Assembly: GCA_031261005.1 (NCBI GenBank)
Contig: JAISKF010000017.1
Location: 1 to 64,000 of the forward strand
From: Enterobacteriaceae bacterium
Lineage (GTDB): Bacteria > Pseudomonadota > Gammaproteobacteria > Enterobacterales > Enterobacteriaceae
DNA: 64,000 bases
Reading direction: 5' to 3'
Below the pieces are notes generated by a model that ran no database searches, had not been told where the DNA came from, and saw nothing but the letters and a program-made list of their open reading frames with translations. The translations under genes and the position numbers were made by a program. Numbering within the stretch: the stretch's first letter is position 1; each line of letters opens with the position of its first letter. This document shows, in pieces, positions 1-11,600 of this stretch.

Positions 1-61
1 AGATCATTTCTTATTATTAACACATTGTTTTTAATGCGTTTTTATCTTAACTTGAGGGTTA
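1..61. repeat. Right-hand end of a palindromic MITE-like repeat copy
   Basis: This stretch matches the outer right arm of the next copy almost base for base: a run beginning AGATCATTTCTTATTATTAA and a T-rich tail ending in a degenerate terminal repeat (TTAACTTGAGG). The rest of the copy lies left of the window. It sits in tandem with the copy that starts at about 62. Confidence 0.6.
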
Positions 62-232
62 TTTAACCTGAATTTCAAATAACTATATGGATTTCGCGTA
101 GGGGCGGCAACCTGCCGCCCGCCAAACCACGGTGAAATCAACGGGCGGTTAACAACCGCCCCTACAGATCATTCCTTATTATTAACATATTGTTTTTAAT
201 GTGTTTTTATCCAAACCTGATGATTATTAATA
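62..232. repeat. Palindromic MITE-like repeat, near-full copy
   Basis: The core is a pair of inverted stems: GTAGGGGCGGCAACCTGCCG at 99-118, then CGGGCGGTTAACAACCGCCC at 141-160 followed by CTAC. The flanks end in terminal inverted repeats of the type AACCTGA(A)ATT...AAACCTGA. The left arm is shortened relative to the copy at 12138. The copy ends just before the stop codon of recD (minus strand). Confidence 0.75.
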
Positions 233-239
233 ACATTAA

Positions 240-2099
240 TCATTGTGCCAATCTCTCTGCCAATCCACTGCGTCGTTCCGTTGGGGTAAAAATTGCGGAT
301 CGCAGGATATTCTCATTGGCAAACAGCGTAAGTTTTTCGCGCGCACGGGTGATCGCGGTGTATACCAATTCTCGGCTTAACAATGGAGAAAAAGTATCAG
401 GAAGTACGAGAACGGTATGATCAAATTCGGAGCCTTGCGATTTATGCACTGTCATCACATAAGCGGTTTCGCAAGCAGGTAAACGGCTTGGTTGTACCGC
501 TTTGACCGTGCCGTCCGGTAACTGGAAATAAACGCGCATTTCGCCATGATTATCACGCAATGCAATACCAATATCGCCGTTATACAAACCCAAAACGCTG
601 TCATTTCGGCTAACCATCACTGGTCGCCCTGCATACCATACGCTGCCATTTTCCGGCGATTTGCGGATCAATTTTTTGCTCTGTAATAGCTGTTCAATAC
701 GGATATTCAGCCCATCGACACCAAAAGGACCGGTACGTAGCGCGCATAACAAGCGGAACTGATTAAACAGCGCTAAAACAGCTAACGGCTTGTGTTCATG
801 AAAAGCGCCGTCATTAATCAGGCTTAAATAGGGGCGATAACCGGCAACGCAGTTTTCTAACAGACGGATATAATCATCAGGATTGCTTACCGTAAACCAC
901 GCTAAATCATGATAATTCTGACTAAAACAATGAATCGCGCCATAGCCATCACCGTGATTCACCGCAAACGCTAATTGCCCGATACCGGAATCCTGATGAA
1001 AACGATAACTCTTTTTCAGCAGGCAAAGATTATCCCGCACTGCCAGTGCATTTGGTGCGTTATGCGCGGCGATAACATAACCGGTCAGTTGTGATAACTC
1101 TTGCGCTCGTTGCTGGCTGTAACCTTGTTCGGCGAAACGGCAAATATCCCCTAATACCGCGCCTGCTTCAACGGAAGCAAGCTGATCGCGATCGCCTAAT
1201 AAAATAAAACGCGCATGTTGCGGCAAGGCATCAATCAAGCGCGCCATCATTGGTAAATCCACCATCGAGGCTTCATCAACAATCAACACATCGAGATGTA
1301 ACGGATTACTTTGGTGATAACGCAGATGACGGCTGTTGGGCTGCGCGCCTAACAAGCGATGCAGCGTTGAAGCCTCCGTCGGCATTTGCTCACGTTGGCT
1401 ATCACTTAATGGCAAGTCTTGAATGGCTTTACCCAGCGATTCAGTTAAACGCGCCGCCGCTTTACCCGTTGGCGCAGCTAAAGCAATACGCAATTTTTTA
1501 TCACCGGCAAGTTGCAGTAACACTGCCAATAAACGCGCAACTGTTGTGGTTTTCCCTGTCCCTGGTCCGCCGGAAATTACCGATAACTGGCGCGTTGCCG
1601 CCACCGCTGCGGCGACTTTTTGCCAGTCGGTTTCGGTTGGATTTAACGGAAACAACGCATCTAACGCGTTTTTTAGCGTTGCCGTGTTTTCAATAGAAGT
1701 AGCGCTACTCTGGCGCAAAAAGAAATTGGCGATTTTCCCCTCATCACACCACATTCGCTGCAAATAGAGGCGTTCGCCCTGCAACACCAACGGCGTTGGC
1801 TGAGAACCATCATTCACCGCAGGAGATTGCTCCAGCGCCAAAATAAAATCAGCTAATTGCGGATTACCCGCTTGCTGCCAAATTTCTGCGGCGAGTTCGC
1901 TCTGTCGCCCGTCAAATAATGAGGCTTGATTAAACGCTGACAGCGATAAACAAACGTGTCCCGCACCCGCTTCGGCACTAAGTTTACAAATTAACAGCGC
2001 CAGACAAGGATCACTTCCCGCCAGCAGTCGCGCTAACTGAATATCCAGCGGACGAAAAAGAGCAGTATCAACGGCTTTCTGTAACCAATTAAATATCAC
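240..2099 (-). CDS. recD: Exodeoxyribonuclease V alpha subunit RecD
   Basis: RecD is the fast 5'-3' helicase of the RecBCD enzyme, which processes double-strand DNA ends for homologous recombination. The protein is 619 residues, close to the E. coli length of about 608. A Walker A motif GGPGTGKTT lies near residue 180, a DEAS Walker B motif near 275, and the late helicase motif VHKSQGSEF is close to the C-terminus. The start codon overlaps the recB stop as ATGA, so the two are translationally coupled. This is the last gene of the ptrA-recB-recD run. Confidence 0.97.
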   Translation of the reverse strand: MIFNWLQKAVDTALFRPLDIQLARLLAGSDPCLALLICKLSAEAGAGHVCLSLSAFNQASLFDGRQSELAAEIWQQAGNPQLADFILALEQSPAVNDGSQPTPLVLQGERLYLQRMWCDEGKIANFFLRQSSATSIENTATLKNALDALFPLNPTETDWQKVAAAVAATRQLSVISGGPGTGKTTTVARLLAVLLQLAGDKKLRIALAAPTGKAAARLTESLGKAIQDLPLSDSQREQMPTEASTLHRLLGAQPNSRHLRYHQSNPLHLDVLIVDEASMVDLPMMARLIDALPQHARFILLGDRDQLASVEAGAVLGDICRFAEQGYSQQRAQELSQLTGYVIAAHNAPNALAVRDNLCLLKKSYRFHQDSGIGQLAFAVNHGDGYGAIHCFSQNYHDLAWFTVSNPDDYIRLLENCVAGYRPYLSLINDGAFHEHKPLAVLALFNQFRLLCALRTGPFGVDGLNIRIEQLLQSKKLIRKSPENGSVWYAGRPVMVSRNDSVLGLYNGDIGIALRDNHGEMRVYFQLPDGTVKAVQPSRLPACETAYVMTVHKSQGSEFDHTVLVLPDTFSPLLSRELVYTAITRAREKLTLFANENILRSAIFTPTERRSGLAERLAQ

Positions 2100-5000
2100 G
2101 CTGATTCTCCCTTTTCTTCTGCTAATGGCGGTAAATCACCGGTAAACAGGCGATCTAAGCCATCAACCAATTGCCATTCAGGGCGACAGTGGAAAATTCC
2201 CTGTCCGGCTTTATCGGATTCAATGCCGCGTAAAAACAGATAAAACACGCCGCCGAAGTGCTGCTGATAATCATAATCAGCAATGCGGTGGCGCAAATAA
2301 CGATGCAGTGCCAGTGAGTAAAGCTGATACTGCAAGTCATAGCGATGCTCACACATCGCCGCCGCCATTGCATCTTGGGTATAAGATTCGCCGTTTTCCC
2401 CTAACCAGTTAGATTTGTAATCCAGCAAGTAGTAGCGCCCTTGCCAGCAGAATACCAAATCCATAAAGCCTTTCAGCATTCCGCTCACCTGACGGAAGTT
2501 AAGCGCTGGGCAACGAGCAGACAAGGGATCATAGCGCTTTACCAATGCGTCTAAATGCTGCGCCTGCAACAGGGATTCAATCGGCAAATAAAACTGTAGT
2601 TCAGCCTGACGGGAGGCAGGATCAATATCTTTCAGGCAAATATCCTGCTCATTTAAAGATGCGCTAACGATATTTTCCAGCCATTGCTGTAAAACCGGCG
2701 TCCACGCTGCGGATAATCCATGCAGTAATATTTTCTCATTTAGTTTTTGTGTATCAATGGGTTGGCTGAAATCGAACGACTCCAACAAATCATGCAGGAA
2801 ACTACCCGATATTGCCCCTTTCGGAAACGAGTGTGCAGTCATACCGGCTGGTTGATCATGGTTTTGTTCACCGGCGGCATCGGTATCAAAGCGCGGTAAT
2901 AAATCATAGCGATGAGACGCGCCCTGCTGCTGTAGCCCTGAATAGCTGGTGACGCGCCAGTTATCCTGACGTTGGGCAGTAAAAGTGCGGGCAGCCAGCA
3001 TTTCCGGCAAGATAATATTGTCCTGCCAGCGTTCGCCATCGTCGGTTTCGGCGGACTCCACGCAAATACTCTCATGCTGCGCCAATTCGTTTAATGACTG
3101 CGATAACAGCGCGGCATCACCGTCTTGTCCTTGTTGCAGTAAATAGCCCATTGCGCTGCGATGCAGATCGGAATTACCTGACCGGCGATTACCGGAATAA
3201 ATTGGCGTAACGCCAATACTGCAATGGTAAATGGAGCGCGTCAGAGCGACGTACAGCAAACGTAAATCTTCTGCCAGACGTTCTTGTTCCGCCAGCAATA
3301 ACGCATCATCACTTTCGCTTAAATCCAGCATGGCGGCAAATGTATTACGATCATGGTACAGCGCTTGATTTTGCGGGCGGAAACCGCAAATAAACGGCAA
3401 CCAAACCAGCGGATATTCCAATCCTTTTGATTTATGGATCGTCACCACGCGCACCAGATTGCGATCGCTTTCCAAACGCAACTGCTGGCTGTCTGCTTTA
3501 TCATTCGGCAAAGTGATCTGTTGCGCCAACCAGCGCACCAGTGAGTGCTCACTCTCTAACTTGAGGGAAGCCTCCTGCAATAGTTCGCCGATGTGCATGA
3601 CATCGGTTAAACGGCGTTCGCCCCCTGCGGTTTCCAGCAGATTTTCTGCCAGACGGCGTTTGGACATAATCTCACGTAGCATCGGCAATACACCACGTTT
3701 CAACCAGATTTGGCGATAAACGCTGAACTCTTCTACCAGACTATCCCACTGGCGTTCATCTTGATTAATGGCATCAATTTGACGTGCATCAAGCCCCAGT
3801 AAACTACTGGCTAACGCACTGCGTAATACGCGCTCTTTCTCCGGTGTCAGCACCGCTTGCAGCAGCCATAAAATATCTTTGGCTTCCGGCGTGGTAAAAA
3901 CGCTTTCACGATTAGAGAGATAAACGGACGGAATGCCCAACGCGCTTAACGCATCGCGCACCAGTGCCGCTTCTTTACCGGAGCGAACGAGAATAGCAAT
4001 ATCCGCTGCAACGACCGGACGGCACTGTTTAGCGCTCACTAACCACGCATTTTGCTGCTGACCCGCCGTTAACCAATCGCGGATTTGTGCCGCGCAGCGG
4101 CGCGCCATAACTTGTTGATATTCAGCTTGCCCTGAGCTTTCCCCCGACTGTAACCAAATCGACATGGCGGGCTGATTTTCACCATTCACCACAAAGCCGA
4201 GCGCTTGATTTTTCTCTGCCGGTTTTACGGCTAAAAAAGGAATTTGTTCAAAGATAAACGGCGTATTCATACGCTGGAACAAGTGATTAACGGAACTCAC
4301 CATCGCCGCAGAAGAGCGCCAGTTGGTGTCCATCGTATAGTGACTGCTCACTTCACTGCGCGCCTGCATATAAGTAAAAATATCCGCGCCGCGAAACGCA
4401 TAGATTGCCTGTTTGGGATCACCAATCAGCAGTAAGCCGGTATCTTCACGACCGCCGTATAATTTATGGAAAATGCGGTATTGCTGCGGATCGGTATCCT
4501 GAAATTCATCGATCATCGCTACCGGATAACGCTGGCGAATGGCATTTGCCAGTACTTCTGCCTCCGGTCGCTGTAACGCGCTATCCAAACGGCTGAGCAG
4601 ATCATCAAAACCCATTTCTGCCCGCTGGCGTTTTTCCTGCTGTACTGACTGGCGCACTTCACTTAACGCTTTCGCTAAAATTAAATCCCGCAGCGTTAAC
4701 GGCTCGGCATAGAGTAAATCAATGGCGGTAAACAGTGCGTGTACCGGCGCTTCGCCTTTTTTGGTTTTGTCATGCAGCACCGACTGGCGGAAGTTATTCA
4801 GCTCTTTCGGCAGTTTGTAATCCTGCGTTTTCTGCTCAACCCACATGCCGACTTTTTGTAACCAGTTGGGGAGATGTTTCGTGCTGTAACTGCGTTTATC
4901 CACACCTGAACCCGCAATCAACGACGCCAGATCGGCGGCGGATTCTCGCCACTGCTGTTTTAAGTTTTCGATACGGGCAATAATTTGTTGATGACGCTGC

Positions 5001-5653
5001 AAAATATCATCTTGTGATGGCGGCTGGCGCAGTTGCGGCGCTTCGCCATGCAGATAAGGCGAGAGATCTGCCAGTAAACATTCCGGCGAACTCCATTCAG
5101 CACTGATCGCCTGCGCTACCGGTAATGGCAAGGGGTAACAATGCCTGCGCCAGAAATCCGCTGTAGCCTGACGTCTTAACGGTAATTCATCTTCAATCAG
5201 CGATTGTTCAAACAACACACCGGACTCAAAAGCGTTATGACTCAACATGCGCTGACAAAAGCCGTGAATGGTAAAAATCGCGGCTTCGTCCATCTGGCGT
5301 TCGGCTGCCAGCAGCAGATCTGCGGCAGCGCGTTTATCGGTTAATTCCGCTAATAAGCGCGTAAATAATGGCTCGCTGCTTTCATCACGAATGCAGGCAA
5401 TGCGTAGCTGGTGAATATTTTCCCGAATACGATTACGCAGCTCTTCTGTTGCCGCTTCGGTAAACGTCACAACTAAAATTTCTTCGACCGATAGCGCTCT
5501 GGGATACGCTGCCTGCTGCCCTAATCCTAGTAACAAGCGCAGATAAAGCGCCGCCAGCGTGTAGGTTTTTCCTGTTCCTGCTGACGCTTCAATCAGGCGC
5601 TCGCCAAATAGCGGCAGCGCCAGCGGATCGAGCGCTAAAGGCGGCTGCACCAT
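2096..5653 (-). CDS. recB: Exodeoxyribonuclease V beta subunit RecB
   Basis: RecB carries the 3'-5' helicase and the single nuclease domain of RecBCD. The 1185-residue length matches the family. The N-terminus has the Walker A motif ASAGTGKT, a UvrD-type IDEFQDTD motif near residue 385 and VTIHKSKGLEYP near 740. The C-terminal nuclease domain shows GFMDLVF followed by LLDYKSNWLG, which contains the catalytic Asp and Lys of the RecB-family nuclease motif. The start ATG overlaps the ptrA stop as TAATG. It is intact and of normal length. Confidence 0.97.
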   Translation of the reverse strand: MVQPPLALDPLALPLFGERLIEASAGTGKTYTLAALYLRLLLGLGQQAAYPRALSVEEILVVTFTEAATEELRNRIRENIHQLRIACIRDESSEPLFTRLLAELTDKRAAADLLLAAERQMDEAAIFTIHGFCQRMLSHNAFESGVLFEQSLIEDELPLRRQATADFWRRHCYPLPLPVAQAISAEWSSPECLLADLSPYLHGEAPQLRQPPSQDDILQRHQQIIARIENLKQQWRESAADLASLIAGSGVDKRSYSTKHLPNWLQKVGMWVEQKTQDYKLPKELNNFRQSVLHDKTKKGEAPVHALFTAIDLLYAEPLTLRDLILAKALSEVRQSVQQEKRQRAEMGFDDLLSRLDSALQRPEAEVLANAIRQRYPVAMIDEFQDTDPQQYRIFHKLYGGREDTGLLLIGDPKQAIYAFRGADIFTYMQARSEVSSHYTMDTNWRSSAAMVSSVNHLFQRMNTPFIFEQIPFLAVKPAEKNQALGFVVNGENQPAMSIWLQSGESSGQAEYQQVMARRCAAQIRDWLTAGQQQNAWLVSAKQCRPVVAADIAILVRSGKEAALVRDALSALGIPSVYLSNRESVFTTPEAKDILWLLQAVLTPEKERVLRSALASSLLGLDARQIDAINQDERQWDSLVEEFSVYRQIWLKRGVLPMLREIMSKRRLAENLLETAGGERRLTDVMHIGELLQEASLKLESEHSLVRWLAQQITLPNDKADSQQLRLESDRNLVRVVTIHKSKGLEYPLVWLPFICGFRPQNQALYHDRNTFAAMLDLSESDDALLLAEQERLAEDLRLLYVALTRSIYHCSIGVTPIYSGNRRSGNSDLHRSAMGYLLQQGQDGDAALLSQSLNELAQHESICVESAETDDGERWQDNIILPEMLAARTFTAQRQDNWRVTSYSGLQQQGASHRYDLLPRFDTDAAGEQNHDQPAGMTAHSFPKGAISGSFLHDLLESFDFSQPIDTQKLNEKILLHGLSAAWTPVLQQWLENIVSASLNEQDICLKDIDPASRQAELQFYLPIESLLQAQHLDALVKRYDPLSARCPALNFRQVSGMLKGFMDLVFCWQGRYYLLDYKSNWLGENGESYTQDAMAAAMCEHRYDLQYQLYSLALHRYLRHRIADYDYQQHFGGVFYLFLRGIESDKAGQGIFHCRPEWQLVDGLDRLFTGDLPPLAEEKGESA

Positions 5654-8562
5654 TAATTATCCCGCTCTGGCTGAAGTTGTACCGGCAGCGTTTTTTGCAG
5701 CGATGACGCATCTTTATATATCGTCCAGCCTGCGGGTTCGGCATACTGCGTTTTCAGGTCGCCTTGCCCCATAATTTGCGACAAAATCGCCAGCCCGCGC
5801 GGTTCTAATACCGCTTGTTTAAAGAACGTTTGCAGATCATTAAGCGTCAGTTTTTTCACCTGCGCTAATACCTGTTTGCGCGTATCAAAGCGATGATTAC
5901 CGCGATTAAAGTCATTAGTATAGAAAGCGGTTTCATCATCTAGCGTCTGCGGGCGCTGTTCCAGCTCATTCACTAACGCCTGCTGATACTGTTTAAAGTC
6001 CTCATTTTTCAATTCAGACAATTTTTTCTCTGCCATTTGATAAAAATTGACATAACGTTTTTCCAGATATGCCGGTGTCTGATTATTGCTTTGCAGCAAG
6101 AAACCGATCCCCCATTGACGGCCAACGGACATTGGGAACGTAAACACCGCATAACCAAGCTGCTCTTCGGTGCGGAGCTGATTGTAAAACCACGGCTGGA
6201 TAATCAGGTTCAGCAAATTACTGTGCGCCATACCTTGCACTTCATCATAACCATCAGGAACATAGACGGCTGCCAGCGCGGAATCCGTACTGCTGCCCGC
6301 TTTCATTAGATTCGCCAGTTGCGTTTTATCAATAACGACTTTCTGCCCGTGCCACCAGCTTGTTCCGCTGCAATTGAGTTGTTTGCTGACACTTAACGCC
6401 AGCGCTTTGACTTGTTCAGCGTTCATATTACCGATGACAAATAATTCCGGTGCGCTGTTTGCCAGCAGTTGATCGCGGTACTGAGTGATCGCTTGTACCG
6501 AAATGGTATCCATCAACTGACGGCGTTCTTCGCGTTCACTATAAGGCACTTGAGAAATGGCTCGTATCGGTTGGAGAGCCACTTCAAAGGCTTTGCCTTT
6601 TTCTGCGGCTTCCATTTGTTGCAGATACCATGATTTCGCCTGTTTCAGTTCCTCATCACTTATCGTAAAACTGCGATATTGCTCTAATAATGCTTGAGTT
6701 AACTGCGGAATCCGTTGCGTAAAGCCCGTTGCAGTAATTTGCAGCCCGTTATTAGAGGTGGAAGAGAAACTTAATCCGCCGACAGAAGCCTGATAATTTA
6801 TCTGCGCTAATGCCTGTCCAGCCAGATAATCCGTCAGGGCAAACATCACTTGATGACGAGCGCTATCCAGCGCATTGGCGTTACGTAATGCCAGCGTGAC
6901 ATTGGCTTTCGGCTCATCAGCAAAATAGCGGCTCGGCTGATACCAGGCTCGTACATTGCGCTCATTCAATACCTGAACTGGCGTATTAACCGTTTGATTT
7001 TCCGGCACCAATTTAAATTCATCAGGAATATACGGATTCAGTTTCGGCAGACTCAGATCCAATCTTTTTTCTTCCGATACCCATTTTGTGATCTGCTGCG
7101 GTGTGATGCGTTCCACTTGATAAGGCGCATTAACAAAATAAGCGGTTTTGTTATGCGGTTCATTCGGGCTGATATACCAAATTCGTGCAGATTCTGGCGT
7201 CATCTCATCTAAACGTGCCGCGATCGCCTTAGGATCGTAACGATCAGCTAAGAAATCTGAATCGAGAATATTCTGTACCGGAATATTCAGCATGGTATCG
7301 GAGAGCCACTCGACATAATCCATATCGCGCGAAATAGAGGGATAACGGAAGTCCAAATCCAGTACATGTGCAATTTCATTGAAATAATCCTGACGAATGC
7401 CTTCGCTGCGGATTATTTTCAGATAATCAAAAATGGCAGCAATCACTTTATCGCGATTCGCCAGCCCTTTATCGGTCAGGGAAACACCTATGTTAAACAC
7501 ACCGCCATTGCGATCGATAACCGGATTCACACCCGCGCCGATGCTGTCTGCCAGCCCTTGCTTACGCAGCCAGTCTGATAAGGTATTTTCACTGCGATTG
7601 CCAATCAAATAGCTGATATAGGTATCAGTTTTGCTGCGAAATTCAGCGACATTGTTATCAATACGAAATTCAATCCGCAGTTGTTTCGATGGCTGAGCAG
7701 GAACATAGTGAATGATAATGCCTTTCTCTTTTGCCGTCGCAACCGGCTGGGTAATTGGCGGCACGCTGGCGTTATGATTACCGATATGACCAAATGTTTT
7801 GGCTGCCAGCTTCGCTAAATCCGCCAACGGCTGATTACCATACAGCACACCAACCATCAGGTTAGCGGAATAATAACGCTGATAAAAAGCGACTAATTCA
7901 TCGTGTAATTTGCTATTGGGTTTGTCTTTCAGCGTTTCCAGATTGCCGCCGGAAAAACGTGAACTGGGGTGTGCCGGATTCAACGTTTCCGCACCAACTT
8001 GCGCTATTCGCATTCCATCACGGGAACGCGCCATCGTCAGCTCGGCATTCACCGCATTACGCTCTCGATCGGCATACACCGGATCTAACAGCGGCTCGGA
8101 GATCGCATCAGCAAGCAGATCAACGGCTTGATCCAGCGCGTCGTTTTCCACTTCCAGATAAAAAGCGGTGCGATAAGACGCAGTGCTGGCGTTATGACTG
8201 CCGCCGTGTTTTTTCAGGAATTCGGAAATGCTGTCAGGCTTGGGATAACGTTTTGATCCCATCAGCACCATGTGCTCCAGATAATGCGCTAATCCTAACT
8301 GACTGTCGGGATCTTCCAGAGAACCCACCGGTAGCGCTAACGCCGCTAACGATTTACTCGCCAGATTATCAGACACCAACAATACCGTCATACCGTTATC
8401 AAGTTTAACTGCCTGATAACTTCGCGTATCCCGTTCACTTTTCTGAATATTTTCAGCTAACGGCTGCCAGCCCTGACCGGCGAAGACGCTTGGCGTCCAA
8501 CAAGAGATAATCGCGATTACACACGTAATGGCGTTGGTAATAATGGCATATAGCTTACGCAT
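5653..8562 (-). CDS. ptrA: Pitrilysin (protease III), periplasmic zinc metalloprotease
   Basis: This M16-family peptidase degrades small peptides in the periplasm. The 969-residue protein begins with a signal peptide (MRKLY, a hydrophobic core, then a likely cut after SVFA at about residue 28). The inverted zinc motif HYLEH is at residues 93-97, and the third ligand Glu is about 77 residues later in NAELTM, the same spacing as in the E. coli enzyme. It lies between recC and recB as in E. coli. The upstream gap to recC carries a MITE core, so any readthrough from recC must cross that palindrome. Confidence 0.96.
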   Translation of the reverse strand: MRKLYAIITNAITCVIAIISCWTPSVFAGQGWQPLAENIQKSERDTRSYQAVKLDNGMTVLLVSDNLASKSLAALALPVGSLEDPDSQLGLAHYLEHMVLMGSKRYPKPDSISEFLKKHGGSHNASTASYRTAFYLEVENDALDQAVDLLADAISEPLLDPVYADRERNAVNAELTMARSRDGMRIAQVGAETLNPAHPSSRFSGGNLETLKDKPNSKLHDELVAFYQRYYSANLMVGVLYGNQPLADLAKLAAKTFGHIGNHNASVPPITQPVATAKEKGIIIHYVPAQPSKQLRIEFRIDNNVAEFRSKTDTYISYLIGNRSENTLSDWLRKQGLADSIGAGVNPVIDRNGGVFNIGVSLTDKGLANRDKVIAAIFDYLKIIRSEGIRQDYFNEIAHVLDLDFRYPSISRDMDYVEWLSDTMLNIPVQNILDSDFLADRYDPKAIAARLDEMTPESARIWYISPNEPHNKTAYFVNAPYQVERITPQQITKWVSEEKRLDLSLPKLNPYIPDEFKLVPENQTVNTPVQVLNERNVRAWYQPSRYFADEPKANVTLALRNANALDSARHQVMFALTDYLAGQALAQINYQASVGGLSFSSTSNNGLQITATGFTQRIPQLTQALLEQYRSFTISDEELKQAKSWYLQQMEAAEKGKAFEVALQPIRAISQVPYSEREERRQLMDTISVQAITQYRDQLLANSAPELFVIGNMNAEQVKALALSVSKQLNCSGTSWWHGQKVVIDKTQLANLMKAGSSTDSALAAVYVPDGYDEVQGMAHSNLLNLIIQPWFYNQLRTEEQLGYAVFTFPMSVGRQWGIGFLLQSNNQTPAYLEKRYVNFYQMAEKKLSELKNEDFKQYQQALVNELEQRPQTLDDETAFYTNDFNRGNHRFDTRKQVLAQVKKLTLNDLQTFFKQAVLEPRGLAILSQIMGQGDLKTQYAEPAGWTIYKDASSLQKTLPVQLQPERDN

Positions 8563-8584
8563 TGCATTTCCTTTTGGGAGAACT

Positions 8585-8652
8585 GTAAGGGCGGATTAAC
8601 CGCTCATTAAACCACGGTGACATTATCGGGCGGTTAACAACCGCGCCTACGG
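8585..8652. repeat. Core of the MITE-like repeat
   Basis: GTAAGGGCGGATTAACCGCTC followed by AAACCACGGTGA and CGGGCGGTTAACAACCGCGC-CTAC reproduces the two-stem core seen at 99-164, without recognisable outer arms. It sits between recC and ptrA, both on the minus strand. Confidence 0.6.
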
Positions 8653-8698
8653 TAAGAGAGAAATTCCCTTTTGTCATCAATGAATAATGACAAAAACA

Positions 8699-11600
8699 TC
8701 ACAACCGCCGTTGTATCAGCGTCAATAAATACGGTTGGCTGTCAGCAATAATCTGCTGACAGCGTTTATCGTCCATGACACGAAATAGCCGCGTGATGTA
8801 AGAGTCTTCCCCCTCACCCCGCGCCTGCGCGTTTCCTTGCCATGTCTGAATCAATTTTTGTTTCGCTTTTTGCTGGCTACTGTCATTCCAGTCAATGTCA
8901 CCGGAAGCAGCATCATAACAACTTTCTAACCATGCCCATGCGCTTTTTGGTAGCAAAAACAATGGAGAAGTAAGTCCTTGCATATAGCCTTTAAGCCAAA
9001 AAGCAAAATGCTGACGGGCGTCATCGGCAGATAACGCAGCAAAGCGCCATTGCGAGCCATCGCGCCCGAACATGCGGCTTTCGCTTTGCTCGCCATTACT
9101 GCTTGATTCACAACTAATACAATAGACCAAATGATCCAACCACAGCGCAATACCATCAATAATGCTTAACTTCGCTGGTCGCCAGCGCAGTAAACCATCG
9201 GATTGCACTTGATGCAGCCAACCGCTGACTTCAATGCCATCAATCTGCATTTCACATTCGATGCTCTGTGAAGGCAGTTTTTGCTGTTTCACGCGCTCGG
9301 ATAATTCCGTCATCTCTTCCGTTTGCCCTTGCCAGAATAACTCACCAAACGCACCGAAAGGCAATTCACCGGCAGCGCGTGAACGGGCATAAAGCTGTAC
9401 GGGATCTTGTTCTTCAATCAAGCAGTTAAGCAACAACATATTGAGTTGGTAACGCTGTAAATTTTCAACTAAAAAGGGTTCTTCATCAGGTAATTCAGTT
9501 TCGTCCAGTGCAAAATTGACGTTTAAGCGCTGCTGGAAAAAAGCCCGTATCGGGTGACGATAAAAACGGCGTAGATCATCAAGGTCAATATGATGCAGTG
9601 CCAGCGGTGCTAATGCACAGCCAAAATCACCATGCGGTGTCCCTTCGCGCCCTGCGGCGGACAGCCATTCACGGGCATAGCTTTGTTGATCGCTGCCAAT
9701 AATAAAATTCTGTTCGCTGAAAGGGACGCGTGCATGTTGGCACAAGAGGTGCTGATAAACGGCGGCGGCACTTTGTTCTAAATCTTTAACTTCATCATTT
9801 GGCAGCCGGTGACTTTGTGCAATATATTCCAGTAATTCAGTCACTAATACCGATGGATAGCGTTGGCTATTATCCTGAATAGATTGCCCGATAAAGCTGA
9901 TATAAAGCCGTTGTTGTGCCGACAACAATGCTTCAAGGAACAGATAGCGATCATCATTACGTTTGCTGCGATCGCCGCGCTGCGATTTGGTTGCCATCAG
10001 ATCAAAACCTAACGGCGGCAAAGTACGCGGATAAACGCCATCGTTCATGCCTAATAAACAAACCACTTTGAAAGGAATAGAGCGCATTGGCATCAAGGTG
10101 CAGAAATTGATTGAACCCGCCAGAAAGCGCTGACTTATGCGTTCTTTGTCCAGACGCGCCGCTAATTCGTCTTTTAGCACTGACAGCGGAACTGCTTCGT
10201 GATAATTGGCATTGATACCAAAGCTAATCTGCTTCTGCCATTGCTGTTCAATTAAGGCAAGCACCGGTTCGGTATCGAGATCAGTCATAAAAAATGCGTC
10301 GATCAGTTCACGGCAAAACGGCAGCCATGCGGTAAGCTGATGAGATTCCATCAGGCGTTTGCGCCATATCGAGAGCTGCATTAAAAACTCGGATAACTGT
10401 CCTGCAAGAGCGGCGATCAAGCCGCTGGATTCATCATACGGCAGCACGCCTTGATAATCGCCGCTCTGACTGTCCATCGCATAACCGAGCAACATGCGCG
10501 TCAAGCCGAACTGCCATGTATGCTGACCAGTTGGCGGCAGCGCTAAATCACTGACCATCTCATCATCTAATCCCCAGCGAATACCCGCATTTTCAACCCA
10601 TTGGCGCAAAATACGCAGACCGCTTTCATCAATCTGAAAACGCATGGCTAACGCAGGAACTTCCAGCAAAGTGAGAATATCTTCTGCACTAAAACGACTG
10701 GTCGGAAGATCCAGCAGCGCAAGAAATGCCGTCAAAACAGGGTGCGCTTGACTGGCACTGCGATCGGAGATCGCATAAGGCAAATAGCGATCCGGCGGCG
10801 CATTGCCAAATACCGCTTCGATATAAGGCGTGTAGCTGTCAATGTCCGCTACCATCACAATAATATCGCGCAGGGTTAACTCATCATTGTCATCAAGCAT
10901 TGCCAGCAGTTGATCGTATAGCACTTCAACTTCGCGTTGAGCGCTATGGCAAACATGGGCGCTGACAGAACGATCTTGCGGATCGAGCGGGCGTTTATCC
11001 TGACTGTTGAGCGGTGAATCAGGGCTATTGATAATCAGCGCGTGATCTTCCAGTTGCAGAATATCGCGCTGAATTCGTTGCAGTAATGTATCTGCATCAA
11101 TATCAACAAAAGCATCAACTTCCTGCATTTTGTCCAGTTGCGCCAGTAAATAGAGATTATCTCGCCCTAATTTACCCCAACTGGCTAACAGCGGATTGCT
11201 GAGTTGCTGATTACCTTGCTCATCAAACAGTTCTCCGGCAAATTCCGGCGCTTGAAACAGCGCGACTTCATGCCCTTTTTTTAACTGACGGCGTTTGCGC
11301 GCCTGTAATTTAGCGAGGAAAGCGTAATCCTGAATATCGCCCCAGTAATAACGGCAAGGATTGGTAAACATTAGATGTATATCTATATGTTGCCCCAGCG
11401 CTTGTAATGCCTGTAAATAAACCGGCGGCAGCGCGGAAATACCGCAGATAAAAACTCTTGGCGGTAATGTTGCCGCAGAAAAATCGGGCTGATTTAGTGC
11501 ATCAATAAAACGCTGATAGAGATTGGCGCGATGCCAGCCGGATTGCTGTAATTCATGGGTGTAATCCGTCAAGGCGCGCCATAATGGTGCTTGCCAGATC

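Noticed and set aside
1-232. CRISPR array at the left edge
   Set aside because: The two repeated segments are palindromic element copies, not short direct repeats with unique spacers.
1250-1767. Plus-strand frames of 114-148 codons opposite recD
   Set aside because: They are shadows of the recD coding sequence with low-complexity translations and no start signals.
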